A stretch of 64,000 nucleotides of DNA, from NCBI GenBank assembly GCA_024663395.1, contig JANFAH010000006.1, forward strand, positions 2,604,001 to 2,668,000. Direction: 5' to 3'. Positions 12,074 to 21,807 of this stretch are shown here, in pieces. A program made the position numbers and the translations under genes. Each line of letters begins with the position of its first letter. Position 1 is the first letter of the stretch. The stretch comes from Pisolithus tinctorius (taxonomy: Eukaryota > Basidiomycota > Agaricomycetes > Boletales > Pisolithaceae). The notes beneath the pieces are model-generated. The model was not told the origin of the DNA. It saw nothing but the letters and a program-made list of their open reading frames with translations, and searched no databases.

Positions 12074-14759
12074 ATGTCTACAAAGGAGACCATAGAAACT
12101 CTCGGTGCTCCAATCAGGATACTCCCTGAACCCGTCTTCGCTCAGTCCCGCCGCAGATATTTTGCTATGAGAGCAACAGGCCTCCTCGCAGCCATAGGGG
12201 TCCTAGGTCTGTTCGTGAACTATACCTCGCATCATTACTGGTGGCACGATCCTCCCATCATCTATCCCCTCAAGTTCAACCATGGCGGCACCGGCGCACT
12301 CGCAGATATATGTCCCCAAGTCCGCCAACTGATTCCCCACAGTAATCTCGAAATCTGGGTGAGCCTAGGGGCCACGTACGATACCGACGTCTTCAAGGCA
12401 AAGGCGGTAAGTTGGCTCGCAGGCGCTGTGCAAGTCCCGTGAGTACCATTATTTCACGCCCACCTATCCCTCTCCATGTCCCCTCGCCGTCGTCATCTTC
12501 TCACGCTGGTGCTAACAAGCGCATACACAGAACAGAGTCGTATGACTACCTTGGTCCTGTGGGGACAGATCCCCGCTGGGAGAAGTTTCATGCTTTCCAT
12601 GCATATCTCCGGAAAGCCTTTCCGTTGATGTACGTCTTACTGTTCTGCATACAACTCCAGGGATCTTACCTTGGCTCTTGGTTGTGTGATTGCCTGCCTA
12701 CCCCCAACCCGAATCAGACATGCAGAGCTCGAACTGACCAAAGTCAACACTTATGGTCTCATTTTCGTGTGGAAGGGATTAAACGAGAGGTTAAAACCCC
12801 TGCTATTAGCGGCACATCAAGGTCCTTCCTTCCCTTGTTTCATTCATTTTCTTTGTGCTTGCTGGTTCGCGAATAGTTGCATAGAACACTATTCTCACTC
12901 ATCTCCCTGTCGTTTGGTTGGCAGACGTCGTGCCTGTGGAACCTACCACTGTCGATAAGTGGACCCACCCGCCCTTCTCTGGCCACTTCGACGGTGAGCG
13001 GATGTCCTTGATCGTGGGCAGTCTTACTAACAATGAACAAAATCGATAACTGTGTAGGGACATTTGTTTGGGGCCGAGGAAGTTGCGACGACAAGAGCGG
13101 TCTTATCGGCACCATGTATGCTTTAATTCTCCCTGGCTTCTCTTCTACCAGCTGGGTTCCTGGTCTTATGCTCTGCTGTGTACGACAGGTCGGCAGTTGA
13201 GGCTATGTTGGCAAATGGTTATGAGCCCACTAGGACGGTGGTACTTGCATTTGGGTTCGACGAAGAGTCTGGTGGGGTGCATGTATGTCTTCTTCTACTT
13301 CCTGCAAGGTGTTGATGTGTGAATAACTCAATTGCAGGGTGCACGAACGCTATCCGCCAAACTCGAAGAAATGTTCGGCCAAAACGGGTTTGCAATGATA
13401 GTAGACGAAGGCTGTATGCCCTTGTTGTTCTATTGAATCTTCGGTTTGTCGTGATGATATCTCCTAGCGGGGTACGGTGAACTGTATGATCGCATTATTG
13501 CGATGCCTGGTATCTCCGAAAAGGGGTCTGTTAACGTTCGTGTAGAGGTCACCACCCCGGGTGGACACTCAAGTCTGCCGCCTCCTCATACGGTGCGTCA
13601 CTTCCACACTGGTCACTGACCAGCATCGCTAGATCCAGCCCATCGTTGTGACATATATCTCAGAGCATTGGCATACTTGCTGAACTTCTAGTCAAAATCG
13701 AAGCAAATCCCTTCAAAACACATTTGGTATGCAATATCCACTTGTTCAAACTCGTTTCCTGCTCTTCAACTGCGACATCTCCAGGCACGGAACTCACCGC
13801 CTTACAAGACCATCCAATGCCTCGCTGCACATGCTCCAAACCTTCCTGACCATCTACGGAGGGATATCCTTGCATCAGCCTACTCGGACAAGGCGCTTCG
13901 TGTGGCTGAAAGTGTATTATTCACGAACCTTGCATTCAAAAATCTCGTCCGAACTACGCAAGCTATCGACATCATACAGGGAGGCGTCAAGGTCAATGCA
14001 TTGCCCGAACGAGCGTGGGCAGTGGTCAATCATCGGATCTCGACGGAGAGGTGAGTGCGACGTGCATGTACCTGAATAAATGACCAATTGTCCGAAAGCT
14101 CTGTCGCTGCCACCGAAGGACACGATATTGACCTTCTCAGACCCTTAGCTTCCAAGTTCAACCTCAGCTATACTGCTTTTGGGAAGACTGTCGATCATGG
14201 TGACCACCTCGACGCGAGCCCTACATGTGGCAACCTGACACTATCAGAGGCGTTTAGGGGCGGGTTAGAACCTGCGCCGACCACTCCGTTCGAGGGTGAT
14301 GATGCGATGCCTTACCAGATTCTTTCCGGGTCCATCAAGGCAGCTTTTAATAGGCACAGAAGTATTGAGGGGGATGATGATGGGATTGTCGTGAGTCCGG
14401 GGATCATGTCTGGGAATACGGGTACGTGACACGCCATGTGGCATGATGCATCTTCTATGACGCTGGCACTTGGTGTTGGTGAACTGACACGTGTATCTTT
14501 TGGATAGATACGAAGTTCTATTGGAAGCTTACACCTCATATTTTTCGGTATGGACATATCAGGAGCATAAGTGGGACTTTACCACCTAATATACATACTG
14601 TGAATGAAGGTGTGTCCCTCTCCTCGTGCTTACCTTTATCTCACGTATTTTAATTGACGATGGTGTTTCCAAAAAGCGATGTCGATCGACAACTTCCTGG
14701 AGATAATTCGTTTCTACACGACTTTGGTCTTGAACGTGGATGAGTCAGCGCTACCTTAG
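12074..14759 (+). CDS. M20 metallopeptidase, carboxypeptidase S type (vacuolar)
   Basis: Di-zinc exopeptidase that releases C-terminal residues from peptides, in the vacuole for yeast Cps1. Thirteen exons: 12074-12438, 12531-12629, 12718-12821, 12925-12993, 13058-13115, 13189-13282, 13338-13413, 13468-13592, 13664-13726, 13785-14050, 14099-14421, 14508-14609 and 14677-14759. All junctions are GT..AG in phase, giving about 608 aa. A single hydrophobic segment at about residues 33-50 fits a type II membrane anchor. Family landmarks in order: VPTESYD; zinc His in LLAAHQD (about 188) and D190; GRGSCDDKSG (about 219-227) with the bridging Asp; catalytic and metal Glu in DEESGG (about 257-258); IVDEG (about 286); TTPGGHSSLP (about 317-326). 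The ATG at 12074 was chosen because upstream in-frame codons contain no other ATG. The gene looks intact. Confidence 0.93.
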
Positions 14760-14797
14760 ATGGGGTTTTTTTTTCCTTGTGATGTATAATGATATCA

Positions 14798-15062
14798 CTA
14801 GCGGCCTGAGTGTGTGTAGGTATGGGGTTGATAATAGCTATCACCTGCATGCTTGAACTTGCTGCCAAATTCTCCAGCACGACGCAGCAAGCCCTCATGC
14901 TCAGTCAACTCCTTCGCAGCATCCTCCACAACACTTCAAATGCTGGAACATTCTTGTTGAGCCATTCAACAAACTCGGCACTGGCAAAGTAATCTGGGTA
15001 TTCGCCGAGAAGGGGGAACTGCAGGGGCCTAAGGGGCATTTCAGGCACAGCTCGGGTGAGTA
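14798..15062 (-). pseudogene. 3' fragment of an unidentified gene
   Basis: Directly behind the M20 gene, the minus strand encodes a plausible protein end: LLGEYPDYFASAEFVEWLNK followed by NVPAFEV, then after a one-base shift EDAAKELTEHEGLLRRAGEF to a stop at 14800-14798. The composition is typical of a helical cytosolic protein, but I do not recognise the family. Upstream it meets the CpG-poor repeat block at about 15.07 kb, so it looks like a truncated gene. Confidence 0.4.
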
Positions 15063-15076
15063 AAGTACATTTATTC

Positions 15077-15449
15077 CGAAAAATTTGCAGGTGGCTGTGC
15101 CCACAGCCGCTGCAAATTTGCTGACTAAGCGGAAGGCGCGCGTGCGAGAAAGTGAGGGTGACTTGTGGGCTGCGCACAACCCTTGCTTGTACATCTGTAC
15201 TCAATTCAATGCTACTGAAAGCCACTCTATGTTGGCCATGTAACTATTCACGAAATAAATGGGTATTCTGTGAAGAGACTTGCCCAAATTTGCTAGATGA
15301 GTGGTGTTTGGGCGTGGGAAGTGGTCACGTGATCGTGCCTTGTGCGCTTCGGGCTCGGCCGCATGCATGCGAATGTGCACTTGCAAAAAAATTGGCATGG
15401 GCCACCCTCCTGCCTGGGAAAATTTGCTTATCTGGCTGCAAATTTCCTG
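15077..15449. mobile_element. Possible MITE with AAATTTGCAG termini
   Basis: The left end GAAAAATTTGCAG is mirrored at about 15437-15449 by CTGCAAATTTCC. The left end also contains a local hairpin: AAATTTGCAG and GGCTGTG pair with CCACAGCC and TGCAAATTT (15079-15119). No ORF of note and no clear target-site duplication. Confidence 0.35.
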
Positions 15450-15872
15450 GTGCTAAGTTGGTATAGCAGAAGGTGGGAATGTCACCCTGGCCAGTATGAT
15501 CAGGGCTGGGCTGGCTGAGGGCTGCAGTGGTAGTGATGTGTCCGGTTTGGCAAGTGGCAATGGAGGGGACATCGGAGGGGGTGTGGACAGCTCCGTGGCC
15601 TTTCCTTTGCCTTTGACCACCTTTATGAGTGCTCTCCTCCCTGCAGTAACATCTGTACTGGCGTCAGATTCATGTGTGGTGGAGCTGATGGACCCTGCAG
15701 CTCAGCATTGAATGTCTGTAATTTGCTGTGTAATATGTTCAGAAACAGTAGTAGAGCATTGGGGTGTGTGTGTTGTATCATGAGGCACAAGGTGTGGAGA
15801 TGTTGTGCAGTGGTTGCTCACATTATTTCCCAGTGGATCTGCACTCTGAAGGTAGCATTTTGAGCAAACAGA

Positions 15873-16049
15873 GGTGATGAATGTGACATAGAATGCACTC
15901 ATCCTCAGCTTTGTCTGCTTTATGGGTTTTGGTTAGATATGAGCTTTTCAATTTGATGACCCACATGTCAGCAACAGAAAGTGAGAATAGAGATTGTCCA
16001 TGAACAGCAGTGTGCAAACCTCTTTCTGTACATCCTCATAAGCATGCAC
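15873..16049 (-). pseudogene. Duplicated fragment of the F-BAR gene (exon 5 end, intron, exon 6)
   Basis: This stretch matches 1-177 base for base apart from scattered substitutions, and includes the intron between F-BAR exons 5 and 6, so it is a genomic and not a cDNA copy. Every CpG in the parent segment is TpG or CpA here, for example CTCGGC to CTCAGC and TTACGGG to TTATGGG. The copy cannot be expressed as a protein on its own and lies inside CpG-poor repeat DNA. Confidence 0.85.
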
Positions 16050-16447
16050 TGTAAATAGTGTAAATTTTGCTATGGGTGGTGTTACCCTAAAGGGGTGGGC
16101 CTCTGAATGCAAGCTTTAGTATTGTCAACCCAGAAGGGCCCTACCTGAAAAGGGTGAGGACTAGAGGGCAAACACTTTCTGTGAGAATAATAGGTCTAGA
16201 CAGTCAACTGAAGGATACTTAGAATATCTCAGTCTTCATGTTGATTTGAGGAATTCTACTCCCATATGCCCAAAGTCTTCCTTCTGCTGTTCACCCAAAA
16301 ATGACAAAAGGACAGAAATGCACTTTTTTATTTTTCCCACCACCACCCACTATATGTGTATGTATGTACATATCATAACCCCACACTCTAGACTCACCAT
16401 ACTTTCTCCCATATGCTTCCCCACCCTTACTCCCAGATGCCCCTTTA

Positions 16448-16472
16448 CCCCCCCCCCCCCCCCCCCCCCCCC
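16448..16472 (+). repeat. Poly-C homopolymer, 25 C
   Basis: An uninterrupted run of 25 cytosines inside a C-rich tract. The rest of 16050-17185 is CpG-poor DNA without a recognisable gene. Confidence 0.9.
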
Positions 16473-17185
16473 TTTTCTTGAAGCCTGTGCCTTGAAGCCT
16501 GAACCCCTGTGTCACCAAGTGCTCAACACAAAACTCTGACCAGCCCTCATTCTCCTAGGTAGAGGGTTCCCCTCTCCTACATCTCCCAGGCATTTAAACT
16601 CCAACCATCCCTGGTTGCCTATTCCCCCTCTCACACAAGGTGAGTCACATGGGCTGCATGCAACTCGGTTGAGTGATGCCATGGCCAAGGCATTCTAGCA
16701 AACACAGGAGACCAACCAGACCACAACCAACCAATTCTGAACACTTGCCTTCTTATCTCTTTAGACTACTGGCTTGCCAAGACCCTTGTTCACTTCAGGG
16801 TTCAGGTACACCTGTGTACCACCCACACCATTCTCCCACTTCTGGTACTGTAGGGCAGTGACACCTCATCTTCTCAGCAGCAACATGCTCTGTCTCTTTC
16901 AATGACTGGTGAATGGCTTGTGCAGTGATTTGGGTGCACTTTTTGTATGTGAAAAAGTTTTGCCAGGTTGCACTGCTCATTGTAGATAAACATTCTGTGA
17001 AGCCAGTATTGCAAAAAGAGGATGGGGGGGACTGTTGCAGTCCCCCATTTCTCAGTTCACCTGTTCATTCTTCAGTGTGGCATAAGTTCAGACATGTGAG
17101 ATGATCACCAGAGGGTGGAGCTTTGCTGGACTCCTCTCCCACCCCAATGTCATAAGGTGCTGATGCTTCCCTTCTTGGCAGTGAC

Positions 17186-18142
17186 ATGCCCTGTCTCCCT
17201 TCATGCACCATCCAGAGCTGCCAGTCTGTCTGTGAATCTTTGACACTGGCTGAGTCCTGTGACCAAATGCCTCATGGCCAAACCACTCTAGAACTCCCAA
17301 GCCCACTTCCCTTTTTGGGTACAAGCAATGCTTCCCACACCAAACCATTCCCCCTTCATCAATCCTCTCTGTCACCATCGATTGCACCCCTGCCCTCACT
17401 ACCCTCCACAATGTCCCCTGAAAAACACCCACAGACAACCCCCTTGTTGTCCCCCAATGATCCACTTCCCAGCACTCCCACTCCTGCTCCTGCACTCTTG
17501 CCTGTCAACCCTCTGTCAGCCATTTTGCAAGCTGCAAGTCTGATGGTGTCTGCCTTGCAATCACCATTGTCTGTCCTGGTGAATGAGGACATGCTCTGGC
17601 ACTTTGCTGCCTTCCAGGTATGCCCTCTTCTGTTGTTTGCTCTCAATGTGTCCCTTACTGACCTTTACCCCAAGTTGCAGGCCTCTCTTCAGCTTGCTTC
17701 CCCAGATGTGTCTGTGCCACCTGCCCCACACACCCCAACTTCATCTGTCCCATCATCATTCCCAGGTTCTCTGGTCCTGACTGGTGACATGTCTGGTGCT
17801 ACAGTCATTGAGGATCCTGGTGTCACCCTACCCTCTTCTATTCCTCCCCCTTGCACACCTCAGCCCTCTCATTCCCTGACCCTTCCTTGCATTGACACTG
17901 TCTTGCCTTCCCCTCCTACATTAACACCTTGTTTCCAACCTGTAGAAGATGACATGGCTGCTCCACTTGCCCAGGTAGATGAGCTAGTCCCATTGCCTCC
18001 CACCAACCAGGGTATGGGGACCAAGAATGCATTGAGGACCTCATGCAAGACCCTTCACAAGCTCATTGAAGCTTGGGCAAACTTTGAGCCTCCTTCTGTA
18101 AGTCCTGCATGCCTTTCCTCTTCTGGCCTGCCATTCCCCTAA
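17186..18142 (+). CDS. Unassigned Pro/Ser/Thr-rich ORF (318 aa)
   Basis: A 318-codon ORF on the plus strand, rich in Pro, Ser and Leu, with no recognisable domain; its last part (KTLHKLIEAWANFEPPS) is the only segment that looks globular. It lies in strongly CpG-depleted repeat DNA and is followed by more low-complexity coding-like sequence and an AATAAA at about 18843. Low complexity alone could keep this frame open, so I rate it as a possible repeat-encoded ORF, not an established gene. Confidence 0.25.
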   Translation: MPCLPSCTIQSCQSVCESLTLAESCDQMPHGQTTLELPSPLPFLGTSNASHTKPFPLHQSSLSPSIAPLPSLPSTMSPEKHPQTTPLLSPNDPLPSTPTPAPALLPVNPLSAILQAASLMVSALQSPLSVLVNEDMLWHFAAFQVCPLLLFALNVSLTDLYPKLQASLQLASPDVSVPPAPHTPTSSVPSSFPGSLVLTGDMSGATVIEDPGVTLPSSIPPPCTPQPSHSLTLPCIDTVLPSPPTLTPCFQPVEDDMAAPLAQVDELVPLPPTNQGMGTKNALRTSCKTLHKLIEAWANFEPPSVSPACLSSSGLPFP

Positions 18143-18929
18143 CCCAGTCCCAGTAGAACCTAAACAGTCTCATTTTCTACCCTCATGCATGGCACTATTT
18201 CAAAGACACTGGACATATCAACCTCATGGACCATGACAATGCTGGGGGCCAAGTCCTATTTGTGATTCCTCTGTGTGACAAGTGCACTGACTCGAGGTGA
18301 GTGTGCATGGGCATGCACAGCATCATGTGTGGCAGATGTTGTAACCTGCACCTGCCTTGCACAAACACCATAAGTCTTTCCCCACCTTTCCTGGTTACTC
18401 AGCTCATCTCTCTTGAGGATGACAACCCAGACTTCTGACGCATTTCCTGCATATGCAACTCCAGTGCCTTGGGTTCTAGACCACCTCATAAGGCACCTTG
18501 TGAAGTCCCGGTTGTAGAGATCTTGAAGTGCATCATGCAATCTACCTCCCAGCCATCCTGCAAGAAGGCTTGATACTGCTCCCCTTCCCTTTCCCCCTCT
18601 TCCTCCTCTTCATATGTTCCCCTGTCTTCTGACCCCTCCCTTCTCCCACTTCTCATGGATGCCCTACATGTGGCTTTGGCTGTCCTAGAATGTGGCCAGT
18701 CCTTGGGTGGAGGGATATCTGGAAAGGCTAAAGGCAAATGTCCCACGTGGGACTAGCTACCCCTAGACACTTGTTTCTCATACATTGCTGCTCTCCCCTC
18801 CTCCTCAGCTGTTATATGTACTGTAGCCCTGTCCAATACAGTGAATAAACAAGTCAGTTTTGTGTCCCAACTCTTATTTTTTTTTTTTTAAATTTATTTT
18901 TAACATCTGGTGCATGTCCTGCCCATACA

Positions 18930-19655
18930 GGCTAAGGGTCTTCTTTGTCAGTAGAGGCCTCTCCTTCTGTTTCCCCCCTGTCACTTATTGACTGCTGCTC
19001 TAAGGAGTGCAGCTCTTCTTCTTCAACCCCAGTAAGTCATTCCAGTGGTATTCTTATCTGTTTCCTTGGATAGTAAGGTAGTAAGTGAAACACAGTGTAT
19101 TGGAGATGAGAAATGGTGCCATCAAGCTCAGCTAGTAGATACACTCCCCCTCAGGTTTGTCTTACTACCACCATGGGTCCCAAGTACCAAGGCTTTGTCT
19201 TCCAATCTAGCTCTTTCTTGATTCATGTGTTGCACACCAGCACCAATGACCCAGGTTGGAAATTATAGTCCTTGACCATATGCTTCATGTGCTCTTTGAA
19301 CTCAGCAGCAGACTTGCACCTGGCAGCATAGACTTTCTCCTGTACTTGTTGTAGATCCTCTTCCCTTCATTGTAGCTGTTTAGTGTGAATAGAAATTAAG
19401 TCAGTAGTATCATATAGGTCCTCATCCCATCAGGCAAGGTATGTAGCTTCTGCAAAGTCGAAAGGGAGTCTCGGCTCCACTCCATGCACCGTCTGGTAAG
19501 GGGACAGTCCCATAGCCTTCTGTGTAGTCACCCTTTCAGCCCAGAATACAGAGTGTGTATGAGATGACCATTTGGAAACATCCCCTTTGCATGTCTTGAT
19601 CAAGACTTCCTGGACTGTAAGGTGCTGCTGTTTGACTATTCTGTTGGCTTGAGAG
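18930..19655 (-). pseudogene. Old Ty3/Gypsy integrase, C-terminal part (left half, split)
   Basis: Minus-strand translation gives an integrase C-terminal region of a Gypsy pol: VLIKTCKGDVSKWSSHTHSV, SPYQTVHGVEPRLPFDFAEA, KTKPWYLGPMVVVR and LAELDGTISHLQ. The reading frame is broken by at least five stops (for example in YLA*W, QLQ*REE, CNT*IK, RQT*GG), all TGA. The fragment stops exactly at the left end of the nested chromovirus; its continuation is at 27770-27988. It is CpG-poor and clearly inactive. Confidence 0.85.
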
Positions 19656-20326
19656 TGTTATGCCGACGACTCGTATTGTGTCACGAACTGAGGGCGATGT
19701 AGCACAAGCACGTGACTGCGTGAGAAGTGACACATATTTAACTTCACTAGTGACAGAACACTAGTCTTGGCCAACCGAAGTCGTGCTGGCGAGTCCTTGT
19801 TGGTACAGCATGCAGTGCTAAGGGTGGTTGCAAAGTAGATTTTGAATGAGGGAGAGGTATGGTACATGCGGGTTTATATACATATGTAGAATACCTGCTA
19901 ACAAACATTCGAACACAAGGGTGGTCATTCACCCGACCACTACAACAGGGGGCGCAAAGGCAACCCAACTGTGCAGGGGAGCCAGATGGGGGTGAATGAG
20001 CACAGGGAAGGGGGATTAACTGCGTATGCAAGTCAAAAGTGGAGTGTTCACCTGGGGTGAATGTGTCACGTGACCACATGGATCAGGGCCACCAGCGGAT
20101 CATGGAAGGAAGGGGAACGGATGCAACATCCGGCTATAGTACAATGTGGGGTAGACAGGGGTCTACCATAAAAGGAAAGGGATGACATAAGTGAAACGTA
20201 CAGAATGCAAGTCCAACTGTGTAGACAGCGGCTTGCGGGTAAAGGGAACGTCTCCAGAGCGGGATGAGAGCACGAACGAGTTACGTAAGTGTCTGCAAAA
20301 GGAAACAATGTGAGCGCAGTGTAACA
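19656..20326 (-). repeat. 3' LTR of the first chromovirus
   Basis: 671 bp, same length as the other LTR; differences are mostly CG versus TG/CA. The polypurine tract abuts it at 20327-20340. Confidence 0.93.
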
Positions 20327-20455
20327 TCACCCCCCCTTCAAGGCCTGAGGTCCTCTGAAGGCGAATAGAGGCCTTGCTGGACCCAAGAGCAGATTTCCAA
20401 GTTAGTTGCCACCGTGAGTTGGGCAGTCAGCTGTCCAATGTCCAAGGTGAGAACA

Positions 20456-21802
20456 TCAGTAACAGGCGAACTGATGGAGGGGATGCTGCCAATCGACGGG
20501 AACGAGCCCACCAAGTTCTCTCTTGCTGGGGGAGGAGATAGGTAGAGGGACGAAGGGAGTTGCCGGTAGAGCTCTTGATGTCTGAGTAGCGTAGAAGAGG
20601 GCTCTTCCAGCGGTGTCACCTCGGGCCTGGGTGAAGAAGTCGAGCCAATTGTGGGGCGATCCGTTGAAGGGGACGGATGCGAGTGCATCTGCGATGGCCT
20701 GGAAGTGCTCTCGACCTTGGCCTAGTATAACCTTCTCCCAGCAATTGCAACACCTTGTTTCGACATCTCTGACAGCCTCTCCACTTCCTCCGGGTCGAGG
20801 TTGTACTGTCCCTGAGAGACCGGTTTCTTCTCTCATGACCTTCTGTGCTTCTTCTCGGTGAGGGTCCGAAGGTAGGCCCTGTCCTCTAGGCACTGTTTCA
20901 GCTGATGGAGGGAGGAGCCCACGGACCACGATGTTGAGGGGTGTTCAGTCGAGAAAGGAGCGAAAGGAAGATATGAGAGAGGGGCCATAGTCTTCATGGA
21001 TGATTTTGACAATGGCCTCCTGAGTCTTAAGGGTTTCCTGGAGGATGGTGGAGTTGGCCTTGTCGATGTCTTCGTATGTATGCGCTTCGAAGCTCGCCTC
21101 CACGGTCGATAGCTGGTCATGCACTCGCTTACTGATTACTTCTGAGCTTCTGAAGATCTTAGACAACACCCGTAGATGCTTGTGGCATTCTCCTGCTCTC
21201 CAGCCATGTGATTCCCAGTGCTCGAAGTCGTTAAGCAGCCGCACATAACCAAGGAAGACACTTGCCTCAGGAGCCACCCATCGGGTTGTGGAGGGGGCTG
21301 CGGGTGTGACGGCGGGGGCTGAGAGGTTGGCCAGTGTGATGGATGGTGCTGGAGCAGATGCACCAGAGCAAGGGAGTGGGGAGGGGGATCTATAACCGGC
21401 TTGGGAGAGAGGCGGGGTGTTGCAGGACCTGAAAGAGGCGTCATAGCAAGGCCCAGGTGGTCCCTGCTGAGCCTTGGACTTTCCCTTGCGGGTGTCCTTT
21501 TGTGCTCTCTCCGAAGTGGGGACTGAGCGGATGACTGGGTATGGGTATGGGCGCACAGTGGAGGCGATGGAGTCGTGAAGGGGTTGGTAGGTACCGCCAT
21601 GTGAGGAGTGGGCAGATACTGCGGGGGATGGGGAGCGTAGTGCTCTGTGGGGGTGTACTGGTGGTGCTGAGAGGCATGGAGGGGAGCTGGCATAGCGATC
21701 GAAGTAGGGACAGGAAGGGTCATATGGTTTGTTGATATTGGCATGGAAGTCATTGTCAAAGTAGTTGGAGCTGGGGTTCTCAGTGTTGGGGGTATAGGAC
21801 AT
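20456..21802 (-). pseudogene. Additional sense ORF downstream of pol in the first chromovirus (unknown function)
   Basis: The ATG at 21802 lies five bases after the pol stop (TGA 21810-21808), and the frame stays open to 20456 except for one TGA at 20947-20945, about 448 codons in all. The N-terminal half is Pro/Ser-rich (about residues 30-175). The middle is a helical, charged segment: FLGYVRLLNDFEHWESHGWR, a Cys/His pair in GECHKHL, then VISKRVHDQLSTVEASFEA. The C-terminal part contains NWLDFFTQARGD. I recognise no family. Its position between chromodomain and 3' LTR, in sense, suggests a captured or lineage-specific accessory gene translated by reinitiation or from a spliced RNA. It differs from the antisense ORF of the second chromovirus. 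Confidence 0.6.
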
Positions 21803-21807
21803 AGTGG

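Noticed and set aside
16291..16539. Glycine-rich or proline-rich ORFs over the poly-C run
   Set aside because: Homopolymer translation products in CpG-poor non-coding DNA.
21136..21759. 207-codon Pro/His-rich frame overlapping the extra ORF of the first chromovirus
   Set aside because: It is the pol frame continuing after its stop; low complexity and without globular segments, whereas the overlapping frame starting at 21802 has them.
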